6,689 bases of DNA from JANQPA01 sp964628385. GTDB taxonomy: Bacteria; Bacteroidota; Bacteroidia; Chitinophagales; Saprospiraceae. Below the pieces are notes generated by a model, which was not told the origin of the DNA, did not search any database, and worked only from the letters and a program-made list of their open reading frames with translations. The DNA lies in NCBI GenBank assembly GCA_964628385.1, contig CAZVOD010000140.1:1-6689 (forward strand). The letters run 5' to 3'. Shown piece after piece: positions 1-5,152 of this stretch; position 1 is the first letter of the stretch, and every line of letters starts with the position of its first letter. Both the position numbers and the translations under genes were made by a program.

Positions 1-623
1 GCTTCTTCTTCCACTTTTCTTTTTCTTTCAGCTTCTACCTTGCGAGCTTCCTCTTCCGCTTTTCTCTTTTTTTCCTCTTCTCTCTCCTTGGCTCTAGCCT
101 CTGCTTCTTGTCTTTCCTGTTCTTTTTTCTCTGCCCTAGCACGAGCTTCAGCTTGTGCTTCTTTTTCTTTTTCAATCATCAATTTCTTTAGCGTTGAAAC
201 GGACTCCTGAATCGTTTGTCTGTGCCTTTCAATCAGGCCTTTTGTTGATTCAGGAATGTAGGCATTAGCAGAAGCCAAATCATAATCGGCTAAAGAGGCT
301 TCTTCTCCTCTCAAACACTCCTTCACAATGGAAGGAACATCGCTGCCCGTCAAAGAGCCTTTAATACCAATCCAAATACGGTGAGCAACAGCTAAAATGC
401 TCGATTTATCTTCATACGCGCCTCCAAGGGCATCTATCTCCGCCTTGAGCTCCTGCACAAAATTTTCTCTTTTCTGAGCATAATCCAGAAAAGTACGCTT
501 TAATTCAATGTCTTTTACATTATCACATGCACTGATATATCCTTCAGCAGCATCGCGATTGGTAGTCAATAAATTGTTCAAAAGCTTTGAAATGGCCTTG
601 TCGATGTGTGCGCTCATATGCAT
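1..623 (-). CDS. DUF2383/PA2169-family four-helix-bundle protein with charged helical tail (3' end outside window)
   Basis: Reading the minus strand from 623 gives an uninterrupted frame of 207 codons to the window edge, so the C-terminus is missing. Residues about 7-145 look like the PA2169/DUF2383 ferritin-like four-helix family: ISKLLNNLLTTNRDAAEGY, LKRTFLDYAQKRENFVQEL, the ALGG turn, then AHRIWIGIKGSLTGSD and ECLRGEEASLADY. Members are usually about 150 residues; function is poorly known and a stress role is often suggested. From about residue 151 the protein becomes almost pure Glu/Lys/Arg/Ala (for example EARAKEREEEKKRKAEEEA) for at least 57 residues, predicting a long charged helix or coiled coil. 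The start could be the ATG at 623 (MHMSAHIDKA) or the one at 617 (MSAHIDKA); no Shine-Dalgarno sequence decides between them. It is transcribed away from ndh. Family assignment is from remembered motifs. Confidence 0.82.
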   Translation of the reverse strand, partial: MHMSAHIDKAISKLLNNLLTTNRDAAEGYISACDNVKDIELKRTFLDYAQKRENFVQELKAEIDALGGAYEDKSSILAVAHRIWIGIKGSLTGSDVPSIVKECLRGEEASLADYDLASANAYIPESTKGLIERHRQTIQESVSTLKKLMIEKEKEAQAEARARAEKKEQERQEAEARAKEREEEKKRKAEEEARKVEAERKRKVEEE

Positions 624-722
624 TTTTATTTTGTGTTAATGATTTATATAAAAATAAACGACACCAAAAAAACTCTGTTCGATCCGATGGGTTGTCTAAT
701 TGTTAAACATATAACCGACAAA

Positions 723-730
723 CAAAGTTA
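723..730 (-). promoter_or_regulatory. Candidate Bacteroidota -7 promoter element
   Basis: On the minus strand these bases read TAACTTTG, an exact match to the Bacteroidota primary-sigma -7 consensus TAnnTTTG. They lie about 100 nt upstream of the DUF2383-family start at 623, in the right orientation. No TTTG/TTG -33 element is visible at the usual spacing, so this is a weak call. Confidence 0.3.
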
Positions 731-915
731 TAGCAGTGGTCTAAAAAACTGGCTTGTCCGCTACAACGTCATCTTCTTATTATTCCTGTTGAGACTTTGA
801 CGATTACGTATTAGCAGTTACTTGTAGTAGTAAATTCTGATCTTATAGTTTTAAAGGAATGGGGCATTAATAAAGGGTACAAGATTTACGCAGGTGTTTT
901 GCTGTTCAGTGAGGC

Positions 916-954
916 AAAAAACGTAGGCGATGCAGCGCATCGACGAGGCTTTTT
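916..954. terminator. Bidirectional terminator-like hairpin
   Basis: Six A residues (916-921), then CGT (922-924), bulge AGG, CGATGC (928-933), loop AGC, GCATCG (937-942), ACG (943-945), AGGC, and five T residues (950-954). The 6-bp core stem is perfect and CGT/ACG extends it. Read on the minus strand, the stem is followed directly by T6, the form expected of an intrinsic terminator; read on the plus strand, T5 follows after four bases. Its place between two divergent genes is unexpected, because neither gene ends here. Confidence 0.4.
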
Positions 955-994
955 AACGAAACTGGGCGGCAAAAGAACAAGTAAAGATGTATAA

Positions 995-1013
995 TTTATT
1001 ATTGACTCATTCC
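995..1013 (+). repeat. 19-nt inverted repeat, left copy
   Basis: TTTATTATTGACTCATTCC occurs here on the plus strand and again, perfectly, on the minus strand at 5043-5025. It lies 33 bp upstream of the ndh start and contains the near-palindrome TGACTCA. Flanking sequences of the two copies do not match, and no target-site duplication is evident. It could be the edge of a dispersed repeat, a regulator site or an element end. Confidence 0.6.
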
Positions 1014-1046
1014 TAAAGAAAGATTGTTTAAAAAATTATCAATACA

Positions 1047-2342
1047 ATGATAAATATTCCTGAAACGTCTTCAAAAAGAATCGTCGTAGTAGGCGGTGGC
1101 TTTGCTGGCATCGAATTTATAAAAAAATTAAAAAATACAGACTATCAGGTTGTCCTACTTGATAAAAATAATTTCTTCACCTTCCAACCGCTCCTCTATC
1201 AGGTGGCTACGGCAGGCTTGGAGCCTAATTCTATAGCGTATCCTTACCGCAGAATGTTTCAGGGTGCCAAAAATGTTTATTTCCGAATGGCTAATGTCGA
1301 CAAAATAGATAGCAATTCCAAAACGGTACACACGTCCATTGGCTCTATTAATTACGATCACTTGCTATTGGCTTGTGGTAGTAAGCCCAAATACTTTGGT
1401 TTGCCGGAAAAAAAGCTGTTGACCCTGAAAACACTCAACGGAGCTATGAAAATGAAAAACTTCATTCTACATACCTTCGAAGAAGCCCTAGAAAATGAGG
1501 AAAATGTTGAAAAAGACGGCTTGTTCAACATCGTGATTGCGGGTGGTGGACCAACTGGCGTAGAATTGGCCGGCGCATTTGGCGAGATGAAAAAGTTTGT
1601 ACTGCCCAAAGATTATCCACAACTGGACTTTGAAAAGCTAAATATCTATCTATTAGAAGGCAAAGACAGGCTGCTTCCAATGATGTCTGAAAAAGCTTCC
1701 GTAAAGTCCAAAAAGTTTCTGGAACAGCTCGGCGTGAAAGTCCTACTCGGAGAAATGGTACTGGGCTATGAGAATAATATTGTGAAAATGGAAAACAAAA
1801 CAGTACCTGCCAAAAATCTGGTTTGGACGGCCGGCGTACAGCCTGTCCTCATTGAAGGGCTGGAAGATGCCATAACTCATAAGTCCGGAAAACTCATTGT
1901 GGATGAATACAACCAGCTTCCCGGTTTTGAAAATATTTATGCAGTGGGAGACCTTGCAGCGATGACTTCAGAAGAGTATCCCGAAGGGCATCCCGGTGTT
2001 GCTCCAGTAGCAATTCAGCAGGGTAAGCTATTAGCCAGAAATTTGCTGTCACAGCAAAAGGGAAAAGCTATGAAGCCTTTTTCCTATCTGGATAAAGGTA
2101 CTATGGCCACAATAGGTAGAAATCGTGCGGTCGTAGATGCTCCCTGGTTTAAAATGCAGGGAACCCTAGCCTGGTTTGCATGGATGTTTGTCCACCTCAT
2201 TACGCTGGTTGGTTTTAGAAATAAAGTAATGACCTTTATTGACTGGTCTTATAATTATTTCACCTATGATCGTGCCCTTAGATTAATAACGATGAAAGTA
2301 CACAGACAAGGTGAAGAGGCAGAAGCCAAACAAACCATTTAG
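1047..2342 (+). CDS. ndh: Type II NADH dehydrogenase (NDH-2), NADH:quinone oxidoreductase
   Basis: This 431-residue FAD enzyme oxidises NADH and reduces membrane quinone without proton pumping, on the cytoplasmic face of the inner membrane. The N-terminal FAD-binding Rossmann motif GGGFAG is at residues 16-21, and the FQPLLYQVATAGLEP segment typical of NDH-2 follows. The NADH-binding Rossmann motif GGGPTGVELAG is at 166-176, with the conserved Glu at 173. AVGDLA at 299-304 carries the FAD-contacting Asp302. The quinone-site region reads APVAIQ at 319-324, so Pro replaces the first Gln of the AQxAxQ motif described in other NDH-2s. A hydrophobic and amphipathic C-terminal part (about 373-400, rich in W/F/V/L) fits the membrane-anchoring region. 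Length is close to usual and no lesion is seen. The start ATG has an A-rich leader and no Shine-Dalgarno sequence. The next relic begins 25 nt after the stop with no convincing terminator between, only the 14-bp palindrome TCTTTTTAAAAAGA at 2343-2356, so it may once have been cotranscribed. Confidence 0.95.
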   Translation: MINIPETSSKRIVVVGGGFAGIEFIKKLKNTDYQVVLLDKNNFFTFQPLLYQVATAGLEPNSIAYPYRRMFQGAKNVYFRMANVDKIDSNSKTVHTSIGSINYDHLLLACGSKPKYFGLPEKKLLTLKTLNGAMKMKNFILHTFEEALENEENVEKDGLFNIVIAGGGPTGVELAGAFGEMKKFVLPKDYPQLDFEKLNIYLLEGKDRLLPMMSEKASVKSKKFLEQLGVKVLLGEMVLGYENNIVKMENKTVPAKNLVWTAGVQPVLIEGLEDAITHKSGKLIVDEYNQLPGFENIYAVGDLAAMTSEEYPEGHPGVAPVAIQQGKLLARNLLSQQKGKAMKPFSYLDKGTMATIGRNRAVVDAPWFKMQGTLAWFAWMFVHLITLVGFRNKVMTFIDWSYNYFTYDRALRLITMKVHRQGEEAEAKQTI

Positions 2343-2367
2343 TCTTTTTAAAAAGATCCAATCATAA

Positions 2368-2870
2368 ATGACAGCAGCTCAATTTTTAGTCAGGTGGCTG
2401 GAGACAGAAGGAGTAAGCTGTATATTTGGAGTACCAGATAAAAAAATGGGCTTCTCCTTTTGGCTATACAAGAGCGTAATAAAATAAATTTTGTTCCTTG
2501 CCATTAGGAGAAAGGGGCCGTATTTATGGCGAATATACGGAGAAGGCTGAGTGGCCGGGCTGGTGTTTGTCTGGCAACCTTTGACCTTGGTGCCTCTACC
2601 CTGATTCCCGGTGCTGCAGATGCGCAAATGAACAGGTCTCCAATAATAGTGATTATCAGTTATGGTCATACAGATTCTCCTGACATAGAAAAATATTATC
2701 ACTGAGATACCACTCATCTGTTTCAACCAGTAACCAAGTGGCGTACTGTTGTGGATAGGCTCCCACTATCAGCCGGGAATATAGGCATGCCGCTTTGGGG
2801 CCAGACGGCTGTGGAGGTGGCGGCCTATATACAACCAAGCCGGCAGATTGGCTGTTTTACCTCAAAATAA
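2368..2870 (+). pseudogene. Decayed acetolactate-synthase-like TPP enzyme (N-terminal part only)
   Basis: The ATG at 2368 opens with MTAAQFLVRWLETEGVSCIF then GVPDKK, the start of the TPP-enzyme N-terminal domain as in acetolactate synthase large subunits (usual pattern GVPGEEN). A frameshift between about 2440 and 2454 moves the homology to another frame, which reads LLLAIQERNKINFV, then EKGAVFMANIRRRLSGRAGV, CLATFDLGASTLIPGAADAQ and MNRSPIIVI, then DTTHLFQPVTKWRTVVDR. Against the family pattern (RHEQGAAFMA, TLGPGATNL, GVADAQMDR, HQ...PITKW) the order is kept. That frame has a TAG at 2505-2507 and a TGA at 2703-2705 inside conserved blocks, and several motif residues are degraded. Homology fades after about 2755; the frame then runs to a TAA at 2868-2870. 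A normal enzyme has roughly 550 residues, so the central and TPP-binding domains are gone. It sits 11 nt ahead of sad, suggesting a former operon. The exact ancestral activity is inferred. Confidence 0.85.
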
Positions 2871-2881
2871 AAATAACTGCC

Positions 2882-4249
2882 ATGTATATTGAAGCATCCA
2901 ATCCAAGTACACAGGAAGTCATTACGCGATACAGCCTGTTTAGTCCCGAACAAACCCGGCGCTTAATTGATCAAGCCCACAATGCCTTTTTGAAGTGGCG
3001 CAAGACCAGCTTTGAAGACCGGGCCCGCCTGATGCATCGTATTGCACAATTATTAAAAGAAAAAAAAGAACATCTGGCCGCTCTAGCCACCAGGGAAATG
3101 GGCAAACCCATCCGGCAATCTCGCTCAGAAATAGATAAATGCGTATTGGTTTGTGAATATTATGCTGATCATGCTGCTGGCTTTTTGGAAAAAGAAGTGA
3201 TCGCTACTGATGCCAGCAAAAGTTATGTTCATTTTGCTCCCATGGGCGTATTACTTGCGGTTATGCCCTGGAACTTTCCTTATTGGCAGGTATTTCGATT
3301 TGCAGCTCCTGCCTTAATGGCCGGCAATACTGCACTACTTAAGCATGCTCCTAATGTCCCTGCTTGCGCCCTGGCTATTGAGGACATCTTTAGAGAAGCC
3401 GACTTCCCGGAACATATTCTTTCCAACCTTATTATCGATGTGGATCAGGTAAAAGACATTATCAGCAATCAAAAAGTAAAAGCAGTGACGCTGACAGGAA
3501 GCGGTAAAGCTGGTAGCGCTGTGGCCTCACTGGCCGGCCAGGCCATCAAAAAGACAGTGTTGGAATTAGGAGGTAGCGATGCTTATGTGATTCTGGAAGA
3601 TGCTGATATTAAAGCAGCTGCCAGTATTTGTGCCAAAAGTCGCCTGCTCAACTCCGGTCAAAGCTGCATAGGCGCCAAGCGATTTATACTTATGGAAAAT
3701 ATTTATGATCAATTTCTTGAATACTTTACAGATCATCTGAAAGCAGCCACACTGGGAGACCCCATGGATGAGCATACCGACATTGGTCCGTTGGCCAGAG
3801 TGGACCTAAGGGATGAGCTACACCGGCAGGTACGGGAAAGTATCCAGCAGGGGGCGCAGTGTTTGCTGGGAGGTCAGCTCCCCGACGGCAAGGGGTATTT
3901 TTATCCGCCTACTATCTTGAGCAATATCCAACGAGGTATGCCGGCTTATCACGAAGAACTCTTTGGGCCGGTGGCTTCTGTTTTCAAAGTTAAGACGCTG
4001 GAAGAGGCCGTACAACTAGCCAATGATACGGACTTTGGCCTGGGAGCAGCTGTCTTTACCAATGATATTGAAAAGGGGGAACACATAGCTTCGGAGCTAT
4101 TAGAGGCCGGTAGTTGTTTTGTTAACAAACAGGTCAGGTCTGATCCACGCCTACCTTTTGGCGGAACCGGAATTAGTGGCTACGGGAGAGAGTTATCTCA
4201 CTATGGCATTAAAGAATTCACTAATATAAAAACGATCTATGTTCAGTAA
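2882..4249 (+). CDS. sad: Succinate-semialdehyde dehydrogenase, Sad/YneI type (aldehyde dehydrogenase superfamily)
   Basis: This 455-residue cytoplasmic enzyme should oxidise succinate semialdehyde to succinate with NAD(P)+, a step in GABA and related amine catabolism. Family signatures are in order: MPWNFPYWQ with catalytic Asn131, LKHAPN with cofactor-binding Lys154, the TGS nucleotide loop at 205-207, LELGGSD with general-base Glu228, SGQSCIGAKRF with nucleophile Cys262, EELFGP with Glu359, and the C-terminal FGG followed by SGYGRELSHYG. The pattern GKPIRQSRSEIDK, LKHAPN, AKRF and LRDELH resembles E. coli Sad (YneI) more than the longer GabD. The ATG at 2882 is chosen because MYIEASNPSTQE begins the family domain. 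An in-frame ATG at 2795 would add 29 unrelated residues read from the upstream relic. The leader is A-rich with no Shine-Dalgarno sequence. All catalytic residues are present. Substrate is inferred from similarity and another semialdehyde is possible. A probable terminator follows. Confidence 0.93.
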   Translation: MYIEASNPSTQEVITRYSLFSPEQTRRLIDQAHNAFLKWRKTSFEDRARLMHRIAQLLKEKKEHLAALATREMGKPIRQSRSEIDKCVLVCEYYADHAAGFLEKEVIATDASKSYVHFAPMGVLLAVMPWNFPYWQVFRFAAPALMAGNTALLKHAPNVPACALAIEDIFREADFPEHILSNLIIDVDQVKDIISNQKVKAVTLTGSGKAGSAVASLAGQAIKKTVLELGGSDAYVILEDADIKAAASICAKSRLLNSGQSCIGAKRFILMENIYDQFLEYFTDHLKAATLGDPMDEHTDIGPLARVDLRDELHRQVRESIQQGAQCLLGGQLPDGKGYFYPPTILSNIQRGMPAYHEELFGPVASVFKVKTLEEAVQLANDTDFGLGAAVFTNDIEKGEHIASELLEAGSCFVNKQVRSDPRLPFGGTGISGYGRELSHYGIKEFTNIKTIYVQ

Positions 4250-4255
4250 TCGATG

Positions 4256-4292
4256 AAAAGCGGCCGGAATTCGGCAGTTTGGCCAAGCTTTT
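4256..4292 (+). terminator. Probable intrinsic terminator after sad
   Basis: AAAAGC (4256-4261) and GGCC (4262-4265) pair with GGCC (4281-4284) and GCTTTT (4287-4292), with a two-base bulge (AA) and a 15-nt loop. A short T-rich stretch (TTTTCT) closes the structure. It begins 6 nt after the sad stop codon, which fits the end of that transcript. A smaller stem, GCCG/CGGC, sits inside the loop region. Confidence 0.5.
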
Positions 4293-4368
4293 CTACTTCT
4301 GACCAAACCAATGCTGATATTTAAGGTTTATATAAGTAAAGAAAACAAAGAAAAATATTTATTTAACC

Positions 4369-4809
4369 ATGGGAACTTTCATAACACTAGTAATAATAGC
4401 AGGTATTGGTTATCTGGCATACAGAACCATTAAAAACATGACACCTGGTCAAAAAATCTCTTTCAAGAAAAGCTTCAAAGAAGCAAGAGAAGACATTACA
4501 GATTTGTTCTCCTCCGAGCGATCTAATGTAGAATCTAACCTAGAAACTACCAAACAGAAAATTGACAATCAAACCAGCTACTTGAAAGAGCAGTGGGAAA
4601 CTTCTACCGAAGAAGGTAAGAAAATCATCAATGAGCAATTAAATAGACTTCAGGAGTGGCGCTATGAAATTGGTAATAAGGTTGCCGAAACGCGTAAGAC
4701 TTTCGATAAAGATTGGAAAGAATTTAGAAGTAATGCTGAATCAACTGTAAAGAGAGTTAACAACAGTTTTAATGATTTATTTTCCTCCAAATCAAAGGAT
4801 GATAAGTAA
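4369..4809 (+). CDS. Small membrane-anchored coiled-coil-like protein, function unknown
   Basis: I do not recognise a characterised family. The 146-residue product starts with a hydrophobic segment (FITLVIIAGIGYLAYRTI, residues 4-21) that fits a single N-terminal membrane anchor rather than a cleaved signal, followed by basic residues. The rest (about 28-146) is hydrophilic, rich in Lys/Glu/Asn/Ser, has no Cys and should be mainly helical. This layout resembles YtxH-like and other small stress-associated membrane proteins, but the resemblance is only architectural. The motif DLFSS occurs twice, at 45-49 and 136-140, each time followed by a charged tail, hinting at an internal repeat. The ATG at 4369 follows an AT-rich leader. 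It has its own spacer after the sad terminator and a hairpin terminator downstream, so it is probably transcribed alone. Composition fits a real gene. Confidence 0.75.
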   Translation: MGTFITLVIIAGIGYLAYRTIKNMTPGQKISFKKSFKEAREDITDLFSSERSNVESNLETTKQKIDNQTSYLKEQWETSTEEGKKIINEQLNRLQEWRYEIGNKVAETRKTFDKDWKEFRSNAESTVKRVNNSFNDLFSSKSKDDK

Positions 4810-4872
4810 AGAAATTCGCAGGTTTGAAGTTTCTTCTTGCTTCATCTTACCCTTTGATTATTGCTCTGGAAC

Positions 4873-4900
4873 AAAGATTTGAAGCTTTTTTCAAATCTTT
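4873..4900. terminator. Probable terminator hairpin after the small membrane-protein gene
   Basis: AAAGATTTGAA (4873-4883) pairs perfectly over 11 bp with TTCAAATCTTT (4890-4900) around the loop GCTTTT. It lies about 65 nt past the stop codon at 4809. The stem is AT-rich and the T-run after it is weak (ATTCTTAG), so termination strength is uncertain. The symmetric structure could act in both directions. Confidence 0.5.
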
Positions 4901-4970
4901 ATTCTTAGAGTAACTTAGAGCATGGTCGGATTTTACCCTTTGGCTTGCAAATACATTCAGAATACTGCTT

Positions 4971-4985
4971 CCCGCTTTCAGCGGG
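4971..4985. repeat. GC-rich palindromic hairpin
   Basis: CCCGCT (4971-4976) and AGCGGG (4980-4985) form a perfect 6-bp stem with a TTC triloop in otherwise AT-rich sequence. GCATGG at 4920-4925 and CCATGC at 5011-5016 could pair outside it, giving a structured unit of about 97 nt. No T-run follows directly, so it is not called a terminator; it looks more like a dispersed palindromic repeat unit. Confidence 0.4.
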
Positions 4986-5024
4986 ACAAGATATTTCAGA
5001 TTTTTTCGCTCCATGCCTTGCCAT

Positions 5025-5043
5025 GGAATGAGTCAATAATAAA
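5025..5043 (-). repeat. 19-nt inverted repeat, right copy
   Basis: The minus strand here reads TTTATTATTGACTCATTCC, identical to 995-1013 on the plus strand. The two copies face each other across 4.0 kb holding ndh, the TPP-enzyme relic, sad and the small membrane-protein gene. No matching direct repeats were found just outside the copies. Confidence 0.6.
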
Positions 5044-5152
5044 AGTTGTGGGTATGAAAATACCAATTCTGTACGGAAATAAATAATTCATTTCCATGAA
5101 CACAATTCAACTTTTTTAGTTATGCCAAATGAAAATTATACGCTAAAGATCT

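Larger units (their letters stand above)
624..1046. other. Divergent intergenic region
   Basis: This 423-nt spacer separates the leftward DUF2383-family gene from rightward ndh. It holds the candidate -7 element at 723-730, the hairpin at 916-954 and a 19-nt repeat copy at 995-1013. A plus-strand frame with no ATG stays open from about 811 to a TAA at 991-993; its later part reads SEAKNVGDAAHRRGFL and runs through the hairpin. This could be a gene remnant or a repeat that happens to be open. No promoter matching TAnnTTTG was found in front of ndh, and no tRNA or riboswitch-like structure was recognised. Confidence 0.6.
4810..5152. other. Intergenic region with hairpins and a repeat copy
   Basis: This 343-nt stretch lies between the small membrane-protein gene and the TonB receptor relic. 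It contains an AT-rich 11-bp hairpin (4873-4900), a GC-rich hairpin (4971-4985) enclosed by the complementary hexamers GCATGG (4920-4925) and CCATGC (5011-5016), and the inverted 19-nt repeat copy (5025-5043). A 10-nt direct repeat with shared CTTAGAG lies at 4904-4920. No convincing gene was found on either strand: short minus-strand frames are open here but overlap one another. Confidence 0.6.

Noticed and set aside
606..800. Plus-strand open frame of 64 codons
   Set aside because: It overlaps the start of the DUF2383-family gene on the other strand, has no recognisable domain and an odd composition; treated as chance.
1155..1609. Minus-strand open frames inside ndh
   Set aside because: Antisense shadows of a well-conserved gene with no homology of their own.
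2379..2838. Two overlapping minus-strand open frames
   Set aside because: They are antisense to the acetolactate-synthase-like relic, whose plus-strand conserved motifs explain the sequence.
2795..2881. Earlier in-frame start for sad adding 29 residues
   Set aside because: The added residues come from the upstream relic read in another frame, include a Gly-rich run unlike the family, and the family domain begins at the ATG at 2882.
4255..4293. Cluster of EcoRI (GAATTC), HindIII (AAGCTT) and near-NotI sites suggesting vector polylinker
   Set aside because: The bases form a sensible terminator directly after sad and do not match a known polylinker order; chance is the simpler explanation.
4847..5014. 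Minus-strand frame of 55 codons (starts MERKNLKYLV)
   Set aside because: A second minus-strand frame starting at 5024 is also open through most of it, both cross two hairpins, and no domain is recognised; more likely a repeat or spacer.
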